64,000 nucleotides of DNA from Schaedlerella arabinosiphila (GTDB lineage Bacteria > Bacillota > Clostridia > Lachnospirales > Lachnospiraceae), in NCBI RefSeq assembly GCF_003885045.1, contig NZ_RHJS01000002.1, positions 2,666,001 to 2,730,000 on the forward strand, given 5' to 3'. Position 1 is the stretch's first letter; each line of letters opens with the position of its first letter. Shown here in pieces: positions 8,256 through 18,256 of the stretch. The notes beneath the pieces were generated by a model. That model was not told the origin of the DNA. It saw only the letters and a program-made list of their open reading frames with translations, and did no database searches. A program made the translations under genes and the position numbers.

Positions 8256-10277
8256 ATGATACAGCTGCCCAAGAAAAGTTTTCTGATTATCCGGACTATT
8301 TTTCTTCAAATCACCTGGTTTTTGTTTGTATATTTATTTAGTGAAATCTATCTACATGCTGTTATATTCGGAAATGTCAGTTTGTTTTTTCCAATATTAT
8401 TATGCATCCCTGCCGCATTCTTTGCAGCATTTTTGTGCTCCCGCTTTTCCAGAAAGATCAATCTCCTGATCGGCGGGCTCATTACATTTGCGGTTTGTGC
8501 CTTCTGTGTCATGGAGCTGATCTATTATGGAATCTTCCATACCATGCTGGCTCCTTTCAGCAGTCTCGAGATGGCGGGAAACGCAGTAGACTTCCGTACT
8601 GTTTTGTTTACATTTATCAAAAAAAACACCGGACAATTAGCCATTGCCCTGCTTCCCTGCTTCGTATATCCTTTTTTATGTTTCGTAAAACCATTCGGGC
8701 ACAGGCTTCTTAAAAAACGGGTAAGAAAAGGATGGGCCGCTGCTTTTTGCATCTATATACTGGGACTGATTTGTATGCTGCCTTTCGGAAATGGTTTGAA
8801 GACCCCCTTATATACTTATTTCTACAGTACTCAGATCAATTATAATATAGAAACTCTCGGACTTTTTACCGGGATCTCCCAAGATTTTGTAAGAATGGTA
8901 TTAACTCGTACCACAGGTTTTGATACTCTTTTTTATAAGCCGATTGACAACATAAAAATTATAGACCGCGGGGAAGGTCCCGGGGAGCCTAATATAGTAA
9001 ATTATGATTTTGAGAAACTGATCAGTCACATAGACAATCCGAAAATACAGTCGATTCATGAATATGTGTCGAATGAAGATCCGACTTACAAAAACGACTA
9101 TACAGGAATGTTCAAAAACTATAACCTGATCTTTATTACAGCAGAAGGATGGTGGAAATATGCTGTTCGAAAGGATTTGACCCCCACCTTGTACAGCATG
9201 CTAAACGAAGGCTTCGTATTCGAAAACTACTATACGCCTCTCTGGTACGGAAGTACCATCGGCGGGGAGTTTGCGAACCTGACAGGGCAGATTCCAAAGG
9301 AAAGCGGCAAATTCAGTATGGCAGTCACCGGTGAGAACAGAAATAATATGCAGTTTACCTTGAGCCGCATGCTGCAGAGAAAGGGATACGGCATAAGGGC
9401 TTTCCACAGTTATCTCTATGATTTTTATATCCGTCATATCTCTCACCCTAACATGGGATTTGAATGGTATGCGGCTGGCAACGATTGGTTTGAATTTGAA
9501 ACCCATGAGAATGGGGACATGCTCTGGCCTCAGTCTGACTTAAAGCTGGTATCTGACAGTTTTGATATGTACGCCGATGATACGCCGTTTTATACAAATT
9601 ATATGAGTTTCAGCGGACATGCAAATTATGATTCAACAAACGAAATGTCAAAACGCCACTGGGATCTCGTAAAAGATCTCCCTTATTCCGATTCTGCCAA
9701 GGCATACCTGGCTTGTAATTATGAGCTTGAATTGGCTGTAGAATATCTGCTGCAGCGTTTGGAAGAAAAAGGGCTGCTGGAAAATACTTTATTTGTAATC
9801 GGGCCAGACCATATTCCTTATGGATTTCCGGATATGTGCAGTGAACTGGCAGGAGAGGATCTGGAAGACAGCCTGGAATGGTATCACAGTTCCCTGGTTA
9901 TCTGGTCAGCTTCTATGCAGGAGCCTGTCAATGTGTCAAAATACTGCAGCAGCATTGATGTTCTTCCGACAGTAGCCAATCTGATGGGCCTGGAGTATGA
10001 CTCACGCGTTCTGGCAGGTCAGGACATCCTCTCGGATGCAGAACAGTTTGTAATCTTTCCCGACAGGAGCTGGATCACAGGAAGGGGAACTTATACAAGC
10101 AGTACCGGAGAATTTGAGCCTTTTGGGGATATGGACGATCTGTTCGAGGATGAAGAATCCTTAAACGAATATATCAATAATGTAAGTGAAATCGTAGAAA
10201 ATAAAATTCAGCTTTCTGCGGATGTCGTTGACAATGATTACTATGCATATCTGCCGGGAGTCTTGTATCTTGATTAG
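8256..10277 (+). CDS. LtaS-type sulfatase-fold phosphoglycerol transferase-like protein
   Basis: A 673-residue membrane enzyme: about five N-terminal membrane segments (residues 10-210) and an extracellular alkaline-phosphatase-fold domain (about 280-650). In the catalytic domain NLIFITAEGWWKYA supplies the first metal acid, LWYGSTIGGEFANLTGQIP holds the Thr nucleophile in the expected place, and SFSGHANYD and IGPDHIPYG provide the later metal ligands. LtaS-family enzymes transfer glycerol phosphate from phosphatidylglycerol to teichoic acids or glycans. The canonical E-S at the first site is E-G here, so the substrate may differ. It is the only plus-strand gene in the glycan locus, with its own promoter and terminator. 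Confidence 0.87.
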   Translation: MIQLPKKSFLIIRTIFLQITWFLFVYLFSEIYLHAVIFGNVSLFFPILLCIPAAFFAAFLCSRFSRKINLLIGGLITFAVCAFCVMELIYYGIFHTMLAPFSSLEMAGNAVDFRTVLFTFIKKNTGQLAIALLPCFVYPFLCFVKPFGHRLLKKRVRKGWAAAFCIYILGLICMLPFGNGLKTPLYTYFYSTQINYNIETLGLFTGISQDFVRMVLTRTTGFDTLFYKPIDNIKIIDRGEGPGEPNIVNYDFEKLISHIDNPKIQSIHEYVSNEDPTYKNDYTGMFKNYNLIFITAEGWWKYAVRKDLTPTLYSMLNEGFVFENYYTPLWYGSTIGGEFANLTGQIPKESGKFSMAVTGENRNNMQFTLSRMLQRKGYGIRAFHSYLYDFYIRHISHPNMGFEWYAAGNDWFEFETHENGDMLWPQSDLKLVSDSFDMYADDTPFYTNYMSFSGHANYDSTNEMSKRHWDLVKDLPYSDSAKAYLACNYELELAVEYLLQRLEEKGLLENTLFVIGPDHIPYGFPDMCSELAGEDLEDSLEWYHSSLVIWSASMQEPVNVSKYCSSIDVLPTVANLMGLEYDSRVLAGQDILSDAEQFVIFPDRSWITGRGTYTSSTGEFEPFGDMDDLFEDEESLNEYINNVSEIVENKIQLSADVVDNDYYAYLPGVLYLD

Positions 10278-10286
10278 ATAGATGTT

Positions 10287-10320
10287 AGGAGAAGGGTCAT
10301 CCCCCTTCTCCTGCTTTTTT
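10287..10320 (+). terminator. Rho-independent terminator after the LtaS-like gene
   Basis: A 10-bp perfect stem (AGGAGAAGGG with CCCTTCTCCT), 6-base loop, then GC and six T. It ends the plus-strand transcript before the converging glycosyltransferase gene. Confidence 0.9.
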
Positions 10321-10372
10321 AGAATCCAATGATTCCCTGTTTCATCCCTGAGATGCAAGACATATGTCCCTT

Positions 10373-11557
10373 TTATTTAAACTCTATGTCTCCCTCGACA
10401 TGGAAACTTCCCATTCGTTTCATCTGTTTCCTGGGAACCTGCAAAATAAATATTGGATCTTTTGTATCAAAAACAATCCTGTCATTTTTCTCAATACCAT
10501 TTTCAGCTGTCATTTCGATCTCTATTCCGTCTAAAATTGCCTGCATCCCCCACATATCGCAGGCATATCCTTCCTCAGGATCATACCGCAGAGCTTTTAC
10601 ACGTTTCGGAAGGATACTCAAATCCGCATCCACTGTAAAATGCGATTTATTCTCAAACATAATATACACCGCAAGACTTTGCTCTTCTTTAAAACCCGTA
10701 CCGATGTCATAATATATCTTCCCGCGCATGGGAATTTTAGCCCAATGTTCTGAAAATGCCGCTAATTCCGCAATATATTTTCCCGGATAATGCTGATGTA
10801 TAAAACGAATCCTCTGCGAAATTGTATTTTCCTCCTGACCTTCTTCTGATACATTTTGATTCCCATTCCAAACACCTTCTGGATGAATCCGGTATACACT
10901 AATCGGTTCCTTTATGGAAGCAACTTTTCCATGCATTGCCATCAGCAGATTAACAAACCAATCGTCTACATAAGGCTGTTCTAAAAAAGACTGTGGTATT
11001 TCGTTTAATGAAGAAATACGGTATAAATTTGATGAAAAATTGCCTGTATAATTATCTTCCGCCTGCATTTCCGGTAAAATATATTTACTTTCCTGAACCT
11101 TCACAGGATACTGACGCACCGCAAAACAATTGGATTCCTGATTATATAACAGTAAATAATTATTGGACATAGATATACCGTGTTCCTCGTCCAATGGCTC
11201 CATATGCTTTTTCAGCCAAAATGGACTAATCCAATAATCGTCACCTTCAAGTATACATCCATAATCAGCTCCTGAATCCATAAGTAGCCTTATGATACGT
11301 TTTGTATTCTTCGGCATTCCCATGTTTTGCCTGTTAGAATGATCTTCTATGTGCCAATTTCCGTTTAAATCCTTTTTTTCAATCACATCCACTATGATTT
11401 CTTTCGTCCGATCAGTAGAAGCATCATCACAAATCAGAATCTTAACTTGAATGTTACTCTCCAATTGCTGAGCCAAGAGGTGTTCTATACACTGGCCAAT
11501 ATACTTTTCCTGATTATAGCATGAGATTGCAATACATACACTTTTTCCCGACTTCAT
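10373..11557 (-). CDS. Family 2 glycosyltransferase
   Basis: A 394-residue transferase. The catalytic half has CIAISCYNQEKYIGQCIEHL, ILICDDASTDRTKEI and GCILEGDDYWISPFW (metal site), and VDDWFVNLLMAMHG further on. The last 110 residues (from about IPMRGKIYYDIGTGF) form an additional beta-rich domain that I do not recognise, possibly a glycan-binding or acceptor-specificity module. A 129-bp gap without a clear terminator separates it from the polymerase gene upstream, so it is probably the last gene of the unit starting at 14437. Donor and acceptor are unknown. Confidence 0.88.
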   Translation of the reverse strand: MKSGKSVCIAISCYNQEKYIGQCIEHLLAQQLESNIQVKILICDDASTDRTKEIIVDVIEKKDLNGNWHIEDHSNRQNMGMPKNTKRIIRLLMDSGADYGCILEGDDYWISPFWLKKHMEPLDEEHGISMSNNYLLLYNQESNCFAVRQYPVKVQESKYILPEMQAEDNYTGNFSSNLYRISSLNEIPQSFLEQPYVDDWFVNLLMAMHGKVASIKEPISVYRIHPEGVWNGNQNVSEEGQEENTISQRIRFIHQHYPGKYIAELAAFSEHWAKIPMRGKIYYDIGTGFKEEQSLAVYIMFENKSHFTVDADLSILPKRVKALRYDPEEGYACDMWGMQAILDGIEIEMTAENGIEKNDRIVFDTKDPIFILQVPRKQMKRMGSFHVEGDIEFK

Positions 11558-11686
11558 ATTTCTCCTTTCACATTAGTACACTATGATTGTCTTAGAGTTC
11601 TCTCCTTTTCTTTTTTAAAGTACACCCAGACGCCGATCTTTTTTACATTTCACTATAAGAACACAACAAATGAAAAATCCAAAAAG

Positions 11687-12988
11687 TCACTTTTTTCTTT
11701 CATACCCAACCAGCAGATACATCGCAAATGTCAGCGCCAGCCAAAACCAGGTGGTCGGATTGCTGAACCAGGTGGTAAAAAAGGAGAGTCCCAGGTAAAT
11801 CGTAAACTGTCCGTAAAATAAGTAGGAAACCGGATTTCTGTTTCTTTCCACCCATCCGGTCAGCCATACCGCCGCACCGCCCAGAACCAGTGCCAGCAGG
11901 ATCACCCCGAAGATGCCGAAATCATAATATGAATCATAAAATATGGTCAATGTGGTCAATTCTTCTTTCGTAATATACAACGGGTATGCCGCCACCTGCG
12001 GAAATACAAATTTTAATCCCGTAAGTGCGAAAACCGGAAACAGCATGCGGATCCCCAGCGTAAACTCCGGAAGCTCGCAGACCATACGGTTAAAGTTCTC
12101 GTAATTATTCGCCACATACATATACGGCTGTGTAATAAAGATCGGCATTTGGCTGTATTTCATCTCAAAAATACCATTTAAGTAAGGGATATCGTGTCTT
12201 CGGGCAACCGTCAGAAGCACGTATACCGGAATCAGTATCACCGCCGCCGTCACCACCATCTTCCAGGTAATATGCCTGTAGAGCATCAGATACACGACTG
12301 CCGCAAATCCCACTGCAAACAAAAGCTGAAACCTGGACACGCATAAAATAGGAATCGCCGCTGCCAGCAGGTTTCCCAATGCCAGCACTGCGATCCGCAA
12401 AAGAGTCCATTTCTCCGTCAGTTTGACATACAGAACACTTAAGGCCGGGATCAGGATACAGCTAACCGTAAAATAATGTACCCCGGAAATATGAAAATAT
12501 GAATACGCATGCGGCTCCGGAGAAAACAGCGGTATAAATCCAAGCACCGTCGCCTCCAGCAGGAAACAGCCCAGAGAAGCAGCGCCCAGAAATATGATAC
12601 AGATCAGAATCCGCCGTGCCTGAACCGCGTTTTTCCGCAGGGACGCCTTCCCTTCAAACATACACTTTTTTGCCCAAAAGTCGTATCCCAGCATAAAGCA
12701 TAGATATGCCAGGAAAAAACACAGCCACGTAACTGTCTCCCAAGGACTGGAAAGATGGCTCAGCTTTAAGCAGGCAATCCCTTCCCCTCCGATCCAGGAT
12801 AAAGAAAAAATGCCTCTTAAGTCCACCAGATTCCCGGATTTTCTAAAATTTGATATATACAGGAACAAAGCCTCCAGCAGGAATACGATCCCTGCCACAT
12901 ATTCGGCGCCGATTCTTGAAAAAATAAAGGCCAGCATAGAGCTGGCACAGTAGGAAATATACTCTGCTCTTCTGTCTGCCTGCAGCAT
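11687..12988 (-). CDS. O-antigen/oligosaccharide repeat-unit polymerase (Wzy-like)
   Basis: A 433-residue protein that is almost wholly hydrophobic, with about ten to twelve membrane segments. The pattern IGGEGIACLKLSHLSSPW followed by FFLAYLCFMLGY is the start of the oligosaccharide repeat-unit polymerase family. A long outer loop (about 275-340) contains QPYMYVANNYENFNRMV, a hallmark block of this family. It would join lipid-linked repeat units outside the membrane. Its presence beside an ABC exporter is notable, because Wzy normally works with a Wzx flippase, which I do not see here. Start ATG at 12988, three bases after AAAGGTG. Confidence 0.85.
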   Translation of the reverse strand: MLQADRRAEYISYCASSMLAFIFSRIGAEYVAGIVFLLEALFLYISNFRKSGNLVDLRGIFSLSWIGGEGIACLKLSHLSSPWETVTWLCFFLAYLCFMLGYDFWAKKCMFEGKASLRKNAVQARRILICIIFLGAASLGCFLLEATVLGFIPLFSPEPHAYSYFHISGVHYFTVSCILIPALSVLYVKLTEKWTLLRIAVLALGNLLAAAIPILCVSRFQLLFAVGFAAVVYLMLYRHITWKMVVTAAVILIPVYVLLTVARRHDIPYLNGIFEMKYSQMPIFITQPYMYVANNYENFNRMVCELPEFTLGIRMLFPVFALTGLKFVFPQVAAYPLYITKEELTTLTIFYDSYYDFGIFGVILLALVLGGAAVWLTGWVERNRNPVSYLFYGQFTIYLGLSFFTTWFSNPTTWFWLALTFAMYLLVGYERKK

Positions 12989-13033
12989 AACACCTTTCCT
13001 TCCCGGTCCTGCAAACCCAGGGCCTGTCTTATC

Positions 13034-14437
13034 TCAATATGCGTTTTTATTGATAAACCCTTTAAAAAATGTGAGCACAATGATCTTGAGATCCAGCCCC
13101 AGGGTCCAGTTTTCTATATAATACAGGTCGCATTCAATCCGTTTTCGAATGGAAGTATCCCCCCGGAATCCATTGATCTGCGCCCAGCCGGTCAGCCCCG
13201 GACGTACTTGGTGCTTGATCATATATCTGGGAATCTCCTCCTTAAACTTCTCGACAAACTGGGGACGCTCCGGCCTGGGGCCTACCAGGCTCATATCCCC
13301 TTTCAGGATATTGAACAACTGGGGCAGTTCGTCAATGCTGGTCCGCCGGATAAAATGTCCGATGGGGGTGACGCGCGGGTCGTCCTTCCTGGTCCATCCC
13401 TTCTCCTCGTCCGATTCCTTCTGCATAATCATGGAGCGGAACTTATACATATAGAAGGGCTTATTCTTCAGTCCAATCCGCTCCTGCTTAAAAATGAGCG
13501 GGCCCGGATCTGTAAACTTGATAATCAGCACAACTCCCAGCATGACAGGTGAAAACAGGATGATCGCAAACAAAGAACCGAAGATATCCATCGTCCTCTT
13601 GACGATTCTGTTCAGCATATTATTCAATGGGACATGCCGGATATTGACCACCGGAAGCCCCTGAATGTCCTCGGTGTACGGCTTCGTCGGGATAATATTA
13701 TTATAATCCGGAATGAACTTTGTGTGCACTCCTGACTTTTCACACATGCCTACGATTCGTTCCAGTTTGTTGTATTCACTCAGTCCAAGAGTTATGACGA
13801 TCTCGTCCAGCCTGTTCTGGGGGAGGATGATGGTCAGGTTATCAATGGTTCCAAGAACCTTGATCCCTTTGTATTCTGCACCATGGGGCATGGAATCATC
13901 CAGAATCCCTCTGACATAATACCCCCATTCCGGGTTCACAAGGATTCGGTCGATATACTGCTCTGCAGCCCTGCTGTATCCTACCAGGATAATATGCTTG
14001 AGATTATGTCCGTTCTTTCTGATGCGCCGGAGGATATATCGGACGATATTGCGCTCCAGCACCTCGCCGAAAATATCTACACAGGCAAATACAAACAGCA
14101 TTGTCCTGGAAATATCTATCTGTCTGAACAGATATAAGAGCAGGATCAACGCCATGACGCCCAATACGTTAGCCTGCATTACACGCCAGGCTTCCAGCCT
14201 TCTGCCCAGCACCCTTTTCGGTGCATATAAGTGAAATACATAATATAAGAGCAGATAACCTGGTACGATCCCGATCAAAAGCTGCATATAGAAGCCCAGC
14301 GAAAGAGCCCATGGGTCCTGCTCAAAAACACCGGTTTTAAAACGAATATACCAGGCCAGTACATAAGAGGCAATAATCACAAGTCCGTCCAGTACTACCT
14401 GCAGCCGATTCAAAAGTTTTTGATTTTCTTTTATCAC
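13034..14437 (-). CDS. Undecaprenyl-phosphate sugar phosphotransferase (WcaJ-type)
   Basis: Initiates glycan assembly by placing a sugar-1-phosphate on undecaprenyl phosphate. The 467-residue protein has four N-terminal membrane segments, a central CoA-binding-like domain (HIILVGYSRAAEQYIDRIL), a hydrophobic hairpin (DIFGSLFAIILFSPVMLGV) and the C-terminal bacterial sugar transferase domain with KFTDPGPLIFKQERIG, MYKFRSM, RRTSIDELPQLFNILKGDMS and VGPRPERPQF. Length and order match the WcaJ/CpsE group, which usually transfers glucose or galactose. It is the first gene of the unit 14437-10373. Start ATG 14437. Confidence 0.94.
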   Translation of the reverse strand: MIKENQKLLNRLQVVLDGLVIIASYVLAWYIRFKTGVFEQDPWALSLGFYMQLLIGIVPGYLLLYYVFHLYAPKRVLGRRLEAWRVMQANVLGVMALILLLYLFRQIDISRTMLFVFACVDIFGEVLERNIVRYILRRIRKNGHNLKHIILVGYSRAAEQYIDRILVNPEWGYYVRGILDDSMPHGAEYKGIKVLGTIDNLTIILPQNRLDEIVITLGLSEYNKLERIVGMCEKSGVHTKFIPDYNNIIPTKPYTEDIQGLPVVNIRHVPLNNMLNRIVKRTMDIFGSLFAIILFSPVMLGVVLIIKFTDPGPLIFKQERIGLKNKPFYMYKFRSMIMQKESDEEKGWTRKDDPRVTPIGHFIRRTSIDELPQLFNILKGDMSLVGPRPERPQFVEKFKEEIPRYMIKHQVRPGLTGWAQINGFRGDTSIRKRIECDLYYIENWTLGLDLKIIVLTFFKGFINKNAY

Positions 14438-14623
14438 TGCTTATTTTCCTTCTTCCAAATATCTCCGACAAAATTTTCCAATCTGTGTAATATCATATAA
14501 TATTTTTCCCAAAAGAACAAGACTAAACACGAATTTAAAAGGTGAAATTACTATGAATTTTAATTGTTTTGTAATATTTTTGAAATACAATCTATATCCG
14601 CATCAGTATTACACTTCCAAAGA

Positions 14624-14670
14624 AAAATGCCGGCGGCATTCGGACATGTGTCCGCTGCCGCTGGCATTTT
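14624..14670 (-). terminator. Rho-independent terminator after the amidase gene
   Basis: A long stem in which AAAATGCC..GCGGCA..CGGACA pairs with TGTCCG..TGCCGC..GGCATTTT, followed on the minus strand by TTTTTC. It lies 24 bp beyond the amidase stop and separates that gene from the WcaJ-type gene. Confidence 0.88.
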
Positions 14671-14693
14671 AATTAAATCTTGAATGCGTATGA

Positions 14694-17600
14694 TTAATAC
14701 GTTGATAACACATTCATATAGTCATTGATGATACTGTTGCCATATCCCGGGTCTGATGCCCAGCCACAGCCTGGAATCGGATTTTCCTGGATTCCCAACC
14801 ATTCTACATATGGAGCGCTGCCTCTCTGCACATAAGTAAATCTCGGGTCTACACAAGGATTCTTCAATCCAATCTCTTCTTTAGTTGCGTATGCCTTCAG
14901 ATGCTGTACATGTGCCCTGATGCCTGTCCTGATATCCGAAAAGCTTAAGCCCGAAGCCCCATTTCCAGTTGCACCAAGTCCTGCAAAGTTAAACTGCGTA
15001 ATCTTTACATCGCCTGTAAACTTCAGGAACTTCGTCTCCTTCATTGCCTGACAAAAAGCAACCGCCAGGTCAATTTTTTCCGCCTCGCATTCCTCTTTAT
15101 ATATCTGGCAAAACTCTCCAATGGTACGTACATTCGTATTATTCGCATAATATGTAGGATAGGAAGCATTTGCAAGGAAGTATGTTACCATCTGATTCAC
15201 TGTTGGGCTCTTATTAGCAAGTCCCTCAGTTTCAAACATATAAATCCGATGATAATCAAAGTTCTTGGCGCTTCTATTTTCCGTTATACCATAACTGATA
15301 TAATGATCTACATATGCCTTATTATTTTCTCCAAAAGCCGCTCTCAAATCACTATAATTATTTTTATAGGCCAATACATTAAAGTTCTCGTGAGCCTGAC
15401 GGCCTTCCTTAATTCCATAAGTCAAAAAGTGCTGCAGCGCACCGGCAGGATCGCTTTCAAATGCCGCTTTCAGATCCGAGTATTTTCCGATGTAATATTC
15501 AAAACTATATACTGCGGAATAATCTACCCCCTGGTATGTAGTCACTGCAACCAATGCACATTCACGTCCTTCTTCGATACCATGCATGAGATAATGGATA
15601 TAGTATTTCTCCAGATCATTCCCAAACGCTGCCCGAAGGTCGCTGTAGTTATTCTTATACGCATGTACGTTAAAGTCTGCATTACCAGACCTTCCTTCTT
15701 CCATACCATGCTTCACAAAATGTTCCAGCGCTTTTTCCGGATTATTTCCAAATACCTGTTTAATATCCGGATACTTTTCAATATAATAGTTAAAATTGTA
15801 TACCTGCTTAAACTCCAGGCCGCGATATTTAGTCACACCTTCAATTTTGCTGTCCGAATCTACAGATGAATTATCATCTGTTGCAGTTCGTCCTTCTTTC
15901 TTACCATATTCAATATAATGTAAGAAGTAAGACTTCCAGGAACTTCCGAACGCTTTCTGCAGATCAATATATTTATTTTTGTAGACAGCTACATTAAATG
16001 TACCTCTCGCCTGCCTGCCTTCTGACATGCCGTATACGACAAAATGCTCCAGCGCACCAATCCGGTTATTGCCAAATGCTGCTTTCAAATCCGGGTAATG
16101 CTCTACATAGTAATCAAAATCATAGACATCTGCGTAGTTTACTCCGTCAAAGATAGCATCCGCATCTACGTTAGGGGTCTTATCCGGATCTTTCTCTTCC
16201 TCTTCTCGTCCGTTTCTTCCCTCTGCTTTGCCGTAATTGATATAGTGCATATAATAGCGTTTATATTCATTACCAAATGCAATCCTAAGGTCCTGATACC
16301 GATTCCGGTAAGCAATAACATTAAATTCCTCACTTGCCTGATGACCTTTGTCCATACCCTTGGAAATAAAATACTCCATAGCCGCCTCTTTAGTAGAGAC
16401 ATCTATTTTATCTTGTTCAAATAAGTCTGCATACTTATCTTTATAATAAGCATAATTGAATACCGCACTATAATCCGTACCCTCTGTAGCACAGTACTTC
16501 AGGATTCCTTTGGCATCTGCTTCTCCCAGCGCCTTTAGGCCCTCTTCTTTTTTCAGATTTGCCGCATCATTTGGATTTGATATAAACGCATGCTCTACAA
16601 TAATGCCCGGGAAACCATTTTTCTTACTATTTCGAATCACGCTATAGTAGTCTGATGCCTTGCCGTCATCATATAAGCATTCTTCTTCATCATCTTTATC
16701 GTAACCCGAATCTTTCGTCTTCACCCCGCGGTTAACCAGACCAAGGTTTACTAATTCGTCTAAAATATTCTGAGCTACTTCTTTTCCCTCTTCTGAGATG
16801 CTTGCGCCATCATATCCATTTGCACCATTTGCATTCGGATAATATACTTCTGCTCCCTTTGCCGCTTCTGTAGTGGCTGAGTTCATATGTATACTCACAA
16901 AAAGGGTTGCACCTTTCTTCTTTGCAAATTCTACCCTTTCTTCAAGCCCCATGTAAACATCAGTCTCTCGGGTCATATATACTTTTATACTGGTGTCCTT
17001 AGCCAACGCATCTCTGCAGTATTTAGCAACTTTTAAGTTTAACTCTTTTTCTATCAGTCCATACTCTTTTTTGCTGCTTCCTTCATCCTTGCCGCCATGC
17101 CCCGGATCCAGAACAATTACCATTGTTTTTGGATCATCCGATGCCCTCGTATATGCCTTCGCCGCACTATAAGAACCTAAATTCACTGCCTGATCCGTCA
17201 TCGCCGTCAATTCCGCACTGACTCCTGCACGGCTGTAAGACCTGTCTGTGCTGGAAGACCCCAGGGCAACAGATCCTTCATTTACATTATCTACTGCTTC
17301 CTGCGCAGCTTCCTGGATGGTATTCTCAATCTCATAGGTCAGATCTGTGGAAATATCATCTGATGTAAGCGCTGTAACCGATATACCTGTTTCATCCGCA
17401 CAATCGCCTTCTTCTCCATTGCTCACGGTAAAATCTGCAAAAATACCCGTGTTTTTAAGATCAATACGCTTTTTATGTCCGTCTAATTCATATATAAAAG
17501 AAGTCAGACGATAGGTCCCTGCTTCCTGGCTCTCATAAGTCTTTGTAAACTGATAATAATGGAGTACTTTCTGTGTAAGTGGAATCTCACTCTGCCTGCC

Positions 17601-18182
17601 GTCGTCTCCTGTAAGTATCAGCTTCACGGATTCTAACTGTTCTTCGCCTTCTCCGAATGAAAGGATGGCATTTAATTCTCCTGGTGCTTGTAACGCGTGT
17701 TCTTCAATAAACACGTTATTGATTACTCCGCCATCTTCATATTCCGGCTCGGCCGGCTCTTCCTCAGCCGCTTCTTCTTCCGCTGTAGGCTGTTCTGCTT
17801 CCGGATCAGCCTGTTCGTCTCCGGCTGCAGGCTCTCCCGTAACTGCCTGTTCATCGCCATTCACCGGTTCCTGCGGTTCCTCCGCACCTGCCGGCTCATT
17901 GCCATCGACCGGTTCCTGCGGCTCTCCCTCTGCCGCCGGATTGTTCTGATCTGCTGTCGTTTCCTGATCCGTTACCGGATTCGCACTATCGTCTGTGCTG
18001 TCCTGGCCTTCTGACACGGCCGCTTCATCGCCTGCAGTCGGATCATCTGCAGTCGTACTCACGGCAGCCTCCTGTGTCCCATCCCCGTCTTCCGCAAATG
18101 CACGGAAGCCTGTAGTCGGACTCATCAGGAGAGCAAACGCAAGCAGCCATGCTACAAGTTTCTTGCTTTTCCCTTTCTTCAT
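14694..18182 (-). CDS. Secreted N-acetylmuramoyl-L-alanine amidase with repeat region and glucosaminidase domain
   Basis: A 1162-residue two-enzyme cell-wall hydrolase. Signal peptide at residues 1-32 (charged start, WLLAFALLMSP core, AFA cleavage site). An acidic Glu/Pro/Ala-rich linker spans about 33-150. The zinc amidase domain (Amidase_3) starts near 350: VLDPGHGGKDEG, IEKELNLK, SIHMNS and GIIVEHAFIS give the zinc ligands and catalytic Glu. Four repeats of about 80-90 residues follow (pattern YxxxYYxxxYxDL..AFG..ALxHF..GxxEGR..FNV..YKNxYxDL). The C-terminal 170 residues (FCQAMKETKFLKFTG, FNFAGLGATGN) are a glucosaminidase domain. The start is the ATG after AGGTGG; a GTG nine bases earlier is less likely. 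Probable role: septum or wall turnover, or attachment of the locus glycan. Confidence 0.93.
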   Translation of the reverse strand: MKKGKSKKLVAWLLAFALLMSPTTGFRAFAEDGDGTQEAAVSTTADDPTAGDEAAVSEGQDSTDDSANPVTDQETTADQNNPAAEGEPQEPVDGNEPAGAEEPQEPVNGDEQAVTGEPAAGDEQADPEAEQPTAEEEAAEEEPAEPEYEDGGVINNVFIEEHALQAPGELNAILSFGEGEEQLESVKLILTGDDGRQSEIPLTQKVLHYYQFTKTYESQEAGTYRLTSFIYELDGHKKRIDLKNTGIFADFTVSNGEEGDCADETGISVTALTSDDISTDLTYEIENTIQEAAQEAVDNVNEGSVALGSSSTDRSYSRAGVSAELTAMTDQAVNLGSYSAAKAYTRASDDPKTMVIVLDPGHGGKDEGSSKKEYGLIEKELNLKVAKYCRDALAKDTSIKVYMTRETDVYMGLEERVEFAKKKGATLFVSIHMNSATTEAAKGAEVYYPNANGANGYDGASISEEGKEVAQNILDELVNLGLVNRGVKTKDSGYDKDDEEECLYDDGKASDYYSVIRNSKKNGFPGIIVEHAFISNPNDAANLKKEEGLKALGEADAKGILKYCATEGTDYSAVFNYAYYKDKYADLFEQDKIDVSTKEAAMEYFISKGMDKGHQASEEFNVIAYRNRYQDLRIAFGNEYKRYYMHYINYGKAEGRNGREEEEKDPDKTPNVDADAIFDGVNYADVYDFDYYVEHYPDLKAAFGNNRIGALEHFVVYGMSEGRQARGTFNVAVYKNKYIDLQKAFGSSWKSYFLHYIEYGKKEGRTATDDNSSVDSDSKIEGVTKYRGLEFKQVYNFNYYIEKYPDIKQVFGNNPEKALEHFVKHGMEEGRSGNADFNVHAYKNNYSDLRAAFGNDLEKYYIHYLMHGIEEGRECALVAVTTYQGVDYSAVYSFEYYIGKYSDLKAAFESDPAGALQHFLTYGIKEGRQAHENFNVLAYKNNYSDLRAAFGENNKAYVDHYISYGITENRSAKNFDYHRIYMFETEGLANKSPTVNQMVTYFLANASYPTYYANNTNVRTIGEFCQIYKEECEAEKIDLAVAFCQAMKETKFLKFTGDVKITQFNFAGLGATGNGASGLSFSDIRTGIRAHVQHLKAYATKEEIGLKNPCVDPRFTYVQRGSAPYVEWLGIQENPIPGCGWASDPGYGNSIINDYMNVLSTY

Positions 18183-18227
18183 AACGTCCACCTCATATTT
18201 TTATGTAATTGTACAAGCATCGTTCAT

Positions 18228-18256
18228 ATTATACATCAATCCCACCTTACTTTCAA
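18228..18256 (-). promoter_or_regulatory. Promoter of the amidase gene
   Basis: Minus strand TTGAAA (18256-18251), 17 bases and TATAAT (18233-18228), 45 bp upstream of the ATG. This is the only strong match in the 550-bp gap. Confidence 0.8.
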
